Notes under the pieces: model-generated
The model's input: only the letters and a program-made list of their open reading frames with translations
Told to the model about the DNA's origin: nothing
Database searches by the model: none
Part shown: in pieces, positions 51,101-61,344 of the stretch
How positions within the stretch are numbered: position 1 is the stretch's first letter
Layout of the letters: the number at the start of each line of letters is the position of its first letter
Translations under genes and position numbers: made by a program
Origin: Loxodes magnus
Taxonomy: Eukaryota > Ciliophora > Karyorelictea > Loxodida > Loxodidae
NCBI GenBank assembly: GCA_946699065.1
Contig: CAMPDV010001447.1
Span: 53,813 to 117,812 of the forward strand
Direction: 5' to 3'
Length of the DNA: 64,000 nucleotides

Positions 51101-54100
51101 TAATATGAGAATAATAATATACAACTATTTTGTAAACTTAATAAATGAGAGAATAAAAAGAAATTTATTTTATGCTTATACGATAATTAACTTACTTTAA
51201 GTTTATATTTTAGAAGATAAACTATTTCATATCCTTTGATTTAATAGATCAACTCTATGCTTTTATATTTTTAATTAAAATGGTTTTTTATCTTTTTCAA
51301 TAGCAACAGTAATGATATATATTTATAATTTTTAGGTTTAAGTTAAAAAATTCTTTTTATGATATGATTTAATAGCTAAGTATAATTCTAGATTTAATCC
51401 CAAATATTTAAAATGCTTAATTATTGTGAATATCTTAAATATATTTAAGATAGATTTATTAATAAAAAGGCTATTATTATTATTTATATGTGGCTTTCTT
51501 TAGTTTACTAACTTTATTAGTATTAAATCTTCTTAAAAGTAAATATTCTATCCTATTACTTAAATGTATTTAAAAGACAAGAGATACTTAAATCTCAAAA
51601 CTAAAGAGATTATTATTAGCATATTTATATATTTTATTTATTTCATCAAAGTCTATTAAGCTTTATATTTACTATTATTCCTACTTTAAAAAATCCTTAT
51701 ATTTAATTAATAATTTTATATAGCTAAACTAATAAAAACTTATTATGACAAAAAATAAATTATTCTTATAGTTTTTAACTTAAATCAATTTAATTTTTTT
51801 TGTATATAAGTGTATATTTGAATAAATGGACTGCTAGAGCTTCTTCATTTAAAGATTAAAATAAATAAATTAAAAAAATAAGCATTCCATTCTTAAATCT
51901 AAATTAATCATTTATTTATTCAAAATAATTTATAATTGAAGAAAATCGCTAGTTTTTTATTTTTATTTTAGTCAATTAATTTGCTTGCAAAACAGCTTTA
52001 TTTTAAGTAATCATAAAAAGTTTTAATGATTTAGTTTATTAATAACAAAAATATAATCTAATTAAATAAACTCATATCTCTTAAGGATTTTAGATAAAAA
52101 GTAAAGGATATAATCAAATTATTTAGTAATTTTTATGTGGTTATATCATGTTTAGGTTGGCTTGGAATATTGCTTCATTAAATAGTTTTGGTCTTCTTTT
52201 TTTATTAAATTTAATAGAATTTTTTAGTTTCATTAATATTCTTTTCTCCTTATCTAATTATTAGATTCTGATAATATTTTTACAATATTTTCTTCTTAGT
52301 TTAATTAATTGTATCTAATAATTAATAAATAAAAGAAATATATTAGCTTATTTTTATTAATTTTATCATATTACTTAATTTGCGAATTTAAGTTCTTTGT
52401 AGTTTTTTTTCTTTTTATTCTTCTTTAATTTTTTTCACTATTTAATTTATTAGCAAAAGTATTGAAATTTTATTTATTTCCTTTATTTCTTTTAGCATAG
52501 ATATTAAGAAAAAAATATCATACTAAATTTGTTGTCTATTAGATATGACTTTGTATGTGTACTTTCTTTATTTAAAAAAAAATTAATTTTCTGAAATATA
52601 AAAAGTCATTTAATTTCTTTAAAAACCTAAAATTAAATCGTAGTATAACGCTTAATACTCAATAGAATATTATGTTCTTATTGATTTTTTAAAAAAATTA
52701 TTATATTTAGTGAATTTCATAATTAACGAACATTTTAAATAAATAATATTAAGATAAAATAAAATAATTAATGAGTACCTATTGACTTAATAAAAAAAAT
52801 TTTAAAGCTTTTATTTTATAGAGCTATTTATAAACTATGAAAAGTAGGAAAATTGAGAAATAATTATTAAACTATTTAAGAAAATGTATTACCCATGAAA
52901 TATCAAGAAATATGAATATCTTTAATCAAATTTTTAATTTATTTATGAAAATAATAGATTTCTATTAATCTAAAATATAATGAAAATAAATAAGCTTTAT
53001 ACACTCTAACTTTAAAATTGCTTAAGAAAAATATATTGATATTTTTATTAGTTAAACATTATAAAATATTTAACTAAATTTAACAATATTATGATCCTTA
53101 AATAGTTATAAAATCTTAATTTTAAGACTAGGAATTTAATATAAATTTATTATAAATAATTAATTTTTTGTTATATATCAATTATTAATAATCATGCTTT
53201 ATATCATTATTTTTTCTTCTTTGAAATTATTGGAAAAGAAAGGATAAAATTAAAATCTTCCATGGCTTATTAGAAAAATTCTCAGATCAGTTCCATATTG
53301 CTTCAAGTCTTATCCTGTAAATTTATTTCTCTTAACCTTCTTTTAATTCCTTTTCCAGTCTTTCCATCATCTTTCATTGGCTAAATTAAAATATATTTTT
53401 ATAATTGGGTTTTCTTGTAATAGTTGTTAATATTAGGACTAATTTAAAAGTTAAATAATTAAATGGTTTCAATTAAATAGTATGTTCTTATGGAATTCCA
53501 ATGATATAAATGATTGCATAAATCTATAAAAATGTAGTGTATATTTCTATTTGATAAATAAATGAATAAGATTAGAGTTTTTAGTTTTTTATTGGTATGA
53601 CTAAATAAAGTATTCTTAATAAGTAAAGATAAATTTATTATGTACTTAGAATGAACAATTTGCTTATATTATAATTTTTCTAAAGTTTAACTTTCTGTGT
53701 CCCTTTATTATAAATAAAAGCTCATTATAATTTATTCTAGCTATCAGTTGGATAATTATATTTTTTTATAAAAGCTAATTTTATAAGACTGACGCTTATG
53801 CCTTTTCTATAATTGTGTATAAAGGAAATTCTGAATAACTAAGTTTATTTACAGCTAAATTAGATTCTTTTATGACCTATAAAACAACAATTTGATTTAG
53901 TTTTTTGTATGTAGGAATTAAAGTTGATTTTATTAAAACAAGCGTATGATTACTCGTAATAGTATTATGCTAATTAAAGTTAAATTAGAATTAAATCTAA
54001 AATTCTTATTTTATTTATTAAGCATAACCATAAACATTGTACTCTTTATATAAAAAATAAATGATAATCATGTATTTAGGTATTAAAAACTTAAGTTTAT

Positions 54101-55084
54101 CACTTATAACTATTATTATATTGTGATTATGATGATTTAATAATAACTAAAATTTATTTTAAAACTTTAAAAATAAACACAACATAAGAAAAGATAAATA
54201 AAAACAGTTAAATACATTTATTTCCTTTTTAGCTTTTAGATTTTCTTTATTTAAGTTATTTCTAAAAATTAAGCCAATAAAATAAATTAATAATTATTTA
54301 TCTTATTTTATATATCTATATTTTAATTAAAGTCTAGTTATTTGTAATTTGGAAAACCTTGCTAATCATATCATATTTTTCTTTTGCTTTTTAAAATTAA
54401 AGTTGTAATATACCAAAAAGAAATATTATTTCTATATCTTAACCATTTTTTATAATAGATCAGTAGATTTAAAATCTAATATCAATTTAACTTTTAAATG
54501 TATTAAGATTTTATTATTGAAATTAATAAAATTAAAGATAGCTATCTAAAGAAATATTATAAACAAGCTTTGAAATATTTATAATTTCATTAAATTATCG
54601 GTTTAGATAAATACCCTTCTTTATCTTTAATTAATATTTTATATTTTAATTATATTATCTTTTTTAATTTTATCCTTATGCTTTAATTAGTTTAAACCTT
54701 TCTTAACTTTTAATCATCTTCAACATTTTTTCTTCTTCTTCTACTTACAATTTTCTAGGATTTCATTTTAAGGAAGTAAATGCTAATAATTTTAGATTTA
54801 TTTTACTATTTTAACATGACAACCAATTTTAATACCATAAAAATCTAAGTTTTCTTGCTATATCTAATATCCAAAAGATTTTATTTGATGAAAAATAAAT
54901 TACCACATTCAATTAAAATTGCTTAAACTTATATTTCTTAATTTCTAAAGAGTTCGTTACTTTGATTAGCAGCATCTTACTTCTAATAACAATTTAGCTT
55001 ATATCAGTTTAAAAATAATTATTAATTAGATGCTAGAATCTGTTAATATTCTAACTATTTCATTTATATCTAAATAATCATACT
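48133..55084. other. 7 kb AT-rich stretch, nothing recognised
   Basis: Long run of AT-rich sequence with only scattered richer patches (for example 52140-52310 and 53220-53400). No domain, repeat array or RNA gene was identified on either strand. Confidence 0.5.
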
Positions 55085-55580
55085 TTAAGAACATCAAAGT
55101 TAGAATATCTCTATGTTACTCTACCATCTCGCTCTAGAACTTCTACACCCAGTCAAGTTATACTACTCTAGCTGAAGTAGTTAGTATTAAAATAGAATCT
55201 GTTGGAAATTCATGCAAAACTAGAGAGACCACTGGAAAATTTTTGAGCTAAAGCGGAGTAAAGCAAAAAAGGTCAGGAAAATAAAGCAAAGACAAAAATT
55301 GTATTATCAGAATAAGTTATTCTACGTACTTGGTCATAGGATTCATAGAAAATACTCAAACTTTGAGATGTATGAAAACGAACGAGAGCGCACGTTTATC
55401 TTCAGAATTAACTAAAAATTAGTCTTAAAGCGATATATATTCTTGAAATCTATCGCATTTGAAGGTAAACAGGAGCAAAATCCGTTGAAAGAAGTATAGA
55501 CTTTAAGGTATATATCAAAAACTTTTGCTTCGAATAAAAATTTAATTTAACTTAGAGAAGATTATATTTAGATAGAAATT
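55085..55580 (+). other. Coding-like relic upstream of the third zinc-knuckle copy
   Basis: Base composition rises sharply. With UAR as Gln the plus strand reads 'SRTSTPSQVILLQLKQLV' followed by 'EIHAKLERPLENF', similar in placement and character to the 'NPSSQMSIQLFIKVVLN' coiled-coil part of copy A. Another frame then holds 'GHRIHRKYSNFEMYENERER'. It may be the degraded 5' half of the element whose knuckle lies at 56111-56143, but homology is weak. Confidence 0.3.
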
Positions 55581-55949
55581 GAATTTGATAATAGTTAAGC
55601 TTTTCCATTTAATCAAATAAGAATAATAAATATAGTAAAGTTGTAATTCATTAAATCATTTGTTTGACTAACTAAATTTTTATTGACTCTCACTTCTTTG
55701 TTTCTATATTATATATTTAAACTGTTTGAATCTATTATGTAAATTTTCTTTTTTGCAGTTTAAGCACAAACATCAACTTAATTTATTTTATCTAGTTTTC
55801 TAGTTGATATAATTCATTCAGATTAAAAATTTAAATATTTCCAGTTCCTTCATTAAAAATATAAACTTACTTTAAACTAAAAATGTATAGGATTATTCGT
55901 TTACGTAAATCTTATTTATAGTGTTTTTCAAGTGTCTTTTTCGATATTG

Positions 55950-56345
55950 TATGCAATGATTGCTGCAAGAGCAAGACGAGAAAAACTGAGTGAAATTAGA
56001 TTCAAGACTCAAATTAATAGAAGAAAACCTATAGAAGCTTTCATAAGAAACTCCAATGGAGATAGGGAAACAAGAAAAGACATTTCCTAGAGCAAGAAAA
56101 AGAGACTACATTTGCAACAGCACTTGACATTTATGACGGAAATGTCTCCAATAGAAAAAAATAAGAATGAATATCTGTTGAAATTTTAACTAATAAAAAC
56201 TAAAGTAAAGAGCGACAGAATTCTTCCCATCGGGAAATGGGAAAATCTGGAAAAAAATTCTCAATTCAAATTATATGAATGAGAGAAGTCAGGAATAAAA
56301 TACAATGCAAGGATAGAACATGCAGAAACGGAGATTTATTACATT
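55950..56345 (+). mobile_element. Zinc-knuckle element, diverged copy D
   Basis: At 56111-56143 the plus strand encodes C-NST-W-H-L-W-RK-C, the C-X4-H-X4-C part of the knuckle, with TGA at both Trp as in the other copies; the first Cys is replaced. Upstream are the remnants 'KLSEIRFKTQINRR' and 'NGDRETRKDIS'. Downstream, 'EKSGIKYNARIE' and an 'IKPEGEQLF' tail resemble the C-terminal 'LPDGVEI' region of copies A and X. Frame breaks are frequent, so this is an old relic. Confidence 0.5.
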
Positions 56346-56431
56346 TAAAACTTCAATTAAACCGGAAGGCGAACAGTTATTTTAATGATTAATTATTATA
56401 TGCATGGTTGGATTTTAAAAATCTTTAAATA

Positions 56432-56810
56432 ATCTTCCAAATACATATATTTCACTTTATATTACCTAACCACTTGCTCCTTCTGTTTCATTTGGTAAGT
56501 CACAAAATCTCTTTAATTTATGTATTTTTACATTAAAAGCTTCACGCTCAGATAAATAATCTAATCATTTACCTCCTATTATAAAAATAAATTACAGTTA
56601 TCTATGAAAATAAAATACAGGATCCATACCTTATTACTTTAGATTCAAGTTCTGTAACGTTATTTTCGCTTATATATTCAATCTATAATCTCTTTAATTC
56701 CTATTATATCCACCAACTTCAATGAACTCCTTATTATAATACTGGATAGATTTATAATATTTATCTAAATTTTTTGTTTAAATTTTAAAAGATGTGAACT
56801 TCTGGGTTAC
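56432..56810 (-). pseudogene. Kelch-like repeat fragment
   Basis: The minus-strand frame, open except for TGA, contains 'KEFIEVGGYNRN', 'FIFIIGGK-W-LDYLSERE' (TGA at 56565-56567 after GGK), 'KLKRFCDLPNETEGASG' and 'SEIYVFGR'. The hydrophobic-GG motif, the 'L-x-x-L-x-D-L-P' strand and the closing I-Y-V-F-G are the usual order of a kelch blade. Only one to two blades are visible and the frame runs on into sequence antisense to copy D, so it is either one exon or a truncated gene. Confidence 0.35.
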
Positions 56811-58479
56811 TTTCATAAATAATAAATACAATTAATAAAAGCCACTTAGATCTTAAATCCATTATATTAATTATAAGCTAAATTGTAAGAAAAATTTAAT
56901 TAATGAAGGGTTTTTTAGTTTAAAATAAGAATTTTTTATATTTAAAATCAGTCTTCTTTGCTGGCTTTTAAAAATACATAGTTACTAAAATAGAATCCCT
57001 AATAGGATTGTATTAAACTAATTTAAAAACTATGTAATATAAAAATAATACATTAGAATCTTTAAATAAGCTCCTATCTACAGATTTTATAATCAAACCA
57101 ATAAAAAATATGAAGAATAATAATTTGCTATAAACTTAAGAGATTGAAAATACAAAGATCAGTTTAGATGGAACACATCTAAATGTATAGAAGATTAATT
57201 AAAATTGTTACTAATGACAAAAAATGTATCTAATGGAATAGTCATATTTAATGTGACTTTTAAATAATAAAATAGATTAAATTTAATGAAGTTTCAACGG
57301 TCATTATTTTCATACTTTAAGTCAAAGTCTCTAGGCTTATAAAGATAATGTAACTTTTCTAAATTAAGTAATAGCTTCTGATTAAACATTTTATTCATTT
57401 AAATTTGGATTTTATTTCTAGTATTTTTTAAATAGTTCAGTTTAACTTTATACTTATGTTGCTTTTTAGCTGTTTTAACATTAGAAGAAATGAAAGTGTG
57501 TAGTGATATGGTACTAGCTAAAAAGTAGAAATTATAATATTAATATTTAAAGAAGTGATTCAATAATAAATAAACCGGTTTAGATCAGTCGGTAGAGCGA
57601 CAGCCTTTTAAGCTAGTGGTCAAGAGTTCAAGCAGTTAATTAAAGTAGTAATTAATTAGCAAGAAGAAGCTAAGTATTTAAAGAAAATTTATTGAATATG
57701 TTAACAAATAGGAAGTACTTAGCTCAATAATTTATATAAATGATGCTGAAAGCTGAAATATATATCATCCAAAAATTATTATGGAAAAAACACTGAAAAA
57801 TTAAAAAGATAGCTCTATAATTAGTATATTAAGTTTATTATTTCTAAATTAAGCAGATATGCCTTATAAAATTTAACATTTTTTATAGCAGTTGTTCTTT
57901 GCTTTATTATTGACTAAGAAAAAAGCAGAATACTTCAAATGAAAAACTTTAATTTCTAGATTCACTATTCTTTAGATCTTTTATTTAGGTTAATCCTTCT
58001 TTTACATAAAAAGTAAAAAAATTTACAAGCTGTAGAGCAGGAATCCTTTATTCTTATAATTTTTGAAAGCAGAAAAACTTTTCCATCTCTATTTAAAATT
58101 TCTAAACTATTACTAAACCTTTATCTATATTTCTATATCAGAAATTTAATTTAGTTTAGTTTTGATTTTTCCCATTTTATTAATCATAATTTTATAAAAA
58201 GATTAGTAGAGAAATACTTTATCAAATAAATATAGAACTTATTTAAATTCTAAAGAATAAGGATAAAAGATGAAGTTAAGAGATTATTCTAAAATAGTAT
58301 AGAGTAATTATATAATTTTAATATAAAATATATATTAAAAGTTAACTATAACTTAATACAAACTATTAATACGCTTCCTATTTCTATCTTTTATCTCCTA
58401 CATTTTAACTATTAGGCTCGCTTACAAATTATAATGTCTTTAGATTATTCACTAGCAAAAAACCTATTTTTATCATGAG
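56811..58479. other. AT-rich stretch with one tRNA-like relic
   Basis: Apart from the tRNA-like sequence at 57573-57632, nothing was recognised on either strand. Confidence 0.45.
57573..57632 (+). pseudogene. tRNA-Lys (UUU)-like pseudogene, 3' truncated
   Basis: The segment begins accggtttagatcagtcggt and has an intact D-arm core (AGTCGGTAGAGCG) and an anticodon-like loop CTTTTAA, as in tRNA-Lys(UUU). The anticodon stem has only three good pairs, the T arm is reduced to a trace (gagttcaagc), and no 3' acceptor strand follows. This is a decayed tRNA or tRNA-derived fragment, not a working gene. Confidence 0.5.
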
Positions 58480-59600
58480 TCACTATATTTTTTTCTTCTT
58501 ATGATAATTCTAAATCAATGATATTTTAGACTTCACAGTAATCTCTTATCGAAGTGTGGGTAAATTAAATTATAATTTTGTAGCTTTACTCTTCTATCTA
58601 TATCAAACATCCTATATCATTTTATTTTTTATTGAATTACTCTCTTCACTTTTAATTTCATTCTTCAAAATTTCTAGCAGGCTCTGATATTTTCTATAGT
58701 ATATGGATGCTTTTACCTTATTTGAAAGCGCTGTTTATTGCCTTATATTATCCCAATTCATCATGCGCATCAGATAATAATAATAATAAATAGTAAACAA
58801 AAGTAATAAAAGTTTAATCTCCTCTAGATTTTCAACCAGGTTTTTTGCTACCATTTTTTTAGCGTGGGTAGAAAGACTGAGAATCTTCTGTTTTTTATGC
58901 AAATAATTTTTTCTTGTATACCCCTGTTTGAGTAATTCAGAGTCTGCTGATCATGCTTAACGTTCTTCTTTGTTCTTTTATCTATATTTACCTTTAATTT
59001 TATCGCAATTTTGTAATAAGTGCCATTTTGATTTGGAATAATAGCATTATTTAATTTGTCTTTTCTTTAATCTATTCAGAAATACTTTTTTTCAAATTAG
59101 CTAATTCTTTTGAGTAATTCTATATTAATCTTTTCGTCATTCTATTTATGGACTTTGCTTATGTAAAAACTTTTTCAATTATCATATTTTGTTCTTGCTT
59201 AAAATTCGATTGAGATTATTCATATAGTTACTATTTCGTGACTAAATTATTCTAAATCAATTGTCGTCTAATTATAAGTAACTCATTATTTTGATCTTTG
59301 CTAGTATTCATTAGTTCTCTTAGTTTTTCCCCTTGATTGTAAATTGTTTCCTAATAATTATGTATTATTGTTTTTCATTTTATTCAAGTTATATTTTATA
59401 ATTATGATTAATTTTAACACCTTTATTAGATTTGTCTCTATTGTTCTGACTATGACTTTTCCTTCAGATGAGGAACTTGATTTATCTTCTTTCTTTTGTT
59501 GTCTCGCGTTTGTTTCGCTGCTTTCCTTTTGCGTTTTTAATAGGTTTTTGGAAGGCGAATAGAATATACAATTTTTTTTATACACATCAAATAAAAACAA
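58480..59600 (-). CDS. Coiled-coil protein with one 70-nt intron, one apparent frameshift
   Basis: Exon 1 (59600-59421) starts MFLFDVYKKN and includes a Ser-rich acidic/basic segment. An intron at 59420-59351 (GTGTTA...TTATTAG) joins in phase: '...TIETNLIK' then 'ETIYNQGEKLREL'. Exon 2 is a heptad-like coiled coil, e.g. 'RRQLIQNNLVTKQQLYEQ'. At 59086-59092 a run of seven A (minus strand) breaks the frame; with six A the frame continues through 'KNKEERQA-W-SADSELL' (TGA 58951-58953), 'KNLVENLEEIKLL' and 'QDV-W-YRQK' (TGA 58603-58605) to TGA 58480-58482. The whole then sums to about 349 residues. Two other Trp are TGG. No family recognised; cytoskeletal or scaffold roles are usual for such coils. 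The true start may lie upstream. The frameshift may be a homopolymer error or real decay. Confidence 0.5.
59351..59420 (-). other. Predicted spliceosomal intron, 70 nt
   Basis: The boundaries are AAG|GTGTTA and TTATTAG|GAA on the minus strand. Reading through would hit a TGA just before the acceptor; removal joins two coding-like frames exactly at a codon boundary. Length and AT content differ from the 15-nt introns of heterotrich ciliates. Confidence 0.5.
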
Positions 59601-60373
59601 TATTTTATAAACTTAAAATTTTATTTCTCTTAAATTGTACTATTTTAAAAAGCAAATTCTTTTAATTTATTTTCAAATGCTTTAATGGTATGGAAGATAT
59701 ATTAATTAATATAAATATTCATTATTATACTCCTAGATTCTTTAAAGTTAGAACTTCTAAAAATAAATTTTTCCAGAACCAGAATCTCAAAAATTAATAA
59801 TCCTGTTTACCTATCATTATCTAAAAATTTGAAAAATTCAACTGAGATCGTCCTTAGCCATAAACTTGGATTTAGAGAACATTATAAACTTAAGAAATAT
59901 TCTTATTTCTTTATATATCATCTTTTTTATTTTTTATCATATTCTATAGATACTTTTTTTACATTTTAAAGCAAGTCAGTTCTATTCTATTGTTTAAGTA
60001 AATTAAAAAGCAAGCTCTAGATGAGTTAAAATTCAAGTTTATATCAAGTCTTAATTTCCAAATGACACAATATTTTAGAATATAGGAATCATCTTCGATA
60101 TATTACCTTACTAGATCATAATCAAGAATATCTAAGATATTTAACATTAAAATTTATGGATTTTTTCATTTATCTATCCATGACTCCTTATAAAGAAATT
60201 CTTTAAGATGGAGATAACATTAGTATCCATAATTCCAACTAAAAATACAAAGAAAACTACTTTCTGACAATCTAAATAAAATTACAAGAACCATCAAAAT
60301 AGTGATTTAATATATTATTTGGACAATATTAAATTTAAAAATTAGATTTTTTATCTTAAAGTGTTAAACAAAA
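59601..60373. other. AT-rich stretch, nothing recognised
   Basis: Likely contains the upstream region of the coiled-coil gene. No element or motif seen. Confidence 0.4.
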
Positions 60374-60598
60374 CTTTTAAAATTTTATTCCGTCACAAAA
60401 AATTTTGTTCCGTCCCAAAAAATTTTGTTCCGCTCCAAAATAAATTGTTCCGTCCCAAAAAATTTTGTTCCGTCCCAAAAAATTTTGTTCCGTTCAAAAA
60501 AAATTGTTCCGTCCCAAAAAAAATTTGTTCCGTTCCAAAAAAATTTATTCCAAAAATTTATTCCGTCACAAATTATTTTAGTCCGTCACAAAAAATCT
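60374..60598. repeat. ~20-bp tandem repeat (aattttgttccgtcccaaaa)
   Basis: About ten to eleven imperfect copies of aattttgttccgtcccaaaa, period about 20 bp with 17-21 bp variants. The ttccgtccc core is GC-rich within AT-rich flanks. Open frames across it are repeat artefacts. Confidence 0.9.
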
Positions 60599-60615
60599 CC
60601 TATCGTGCTAAACGC

Positions 60616-61320
60616 TGAGCAAAAAAACAAATTCTTTATTTTCACTTCTTTTACACACTATTACACACCAAATTCAACAAAAAAACTTACACACTCATAA
60701 CCTAACATACCCTAACATACCCTACATACCCTACATACCCTACATACCCTACATACCCTAACATACCCTCACATACCCATAACATACCCTAACATACCCT
60801 AACATACCCTACATACCCTAACATACCCTACATACCCACACTTAAATATCTTCTCCAAATTCCTCTTAAACCTCCACTTTCTCTCCACCTAAACACTTAA
60901 CTCTTCAATTAAAAAAAATACTCACCACACTCACACACTTTTTATTCCAATCCATTTAAATTCTATAATTTATTTTATATTTATATTTATATTTATTCAC
61001 TAATGATTGCTTAATACTTTCTTACTCACACTTTCTCTAATCTTATTTTTTCTCTTTTTGAATTCAAATACTACACTAATTCATTCCTTTTAATAACCTC
61101 AACACTAAATTTTTTCACTTTTAATTTTGTTATTTTTCACACACCCTTTCTAAAATACTTTTAACTACTCTCTTTATTTCAACTCTCTTATAGACACTCA
61201 CTTAACTTTTTAAAAACACTTATTATCTAACACTATACATACCACTTGTCTTATTAAATACTTCAATTCAAAAAAAAATTATAACTTATAATTTACTTAT
61301 CTTAATTCAATTATTATATT
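60616..61320. other. 700-bp segment almost devoid of G on the plus strand
   Basis: From the end of the 20-bp repeats to the WD40 gene the plus strand has only about ten G but well over a hundred C. It includes the CATACCCTA repeats and then pyrimidine-rich sequence (ctctccacc, cactcacacac). No gene is evident. It lies directly 3' of the minus-strand WD40 gene. Confidence 0.8.
60701..60838. repeat. Telomere-like CATACCCTA(A) tandem repeat
   Basis: Fifteen or so copies of a 9- or 10-base unit, catacccta or cataccctaa. It contains the word ccctaa but is irregular, internal, and different from the known ciliate telomeres (C4A2, C3A/C4A2 types). It lies about 100 bp from the 20-bp repeat array. 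Confidence 0.9.
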
Positions 61321-61344
61321 TGTTTAAAAATTTATTCAGTCTCA

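Noticed and set aside
60361..60700. Two overlapping ORFs with 'SVPKNFVP' repeats
   Set aside because: They are translations of the 20-bp tandem repeat in two frames.
60701..60838. True telomere at this position
   Set aside because: The repeat is internal, irregular, and flanked on both sides by long unique sequence.
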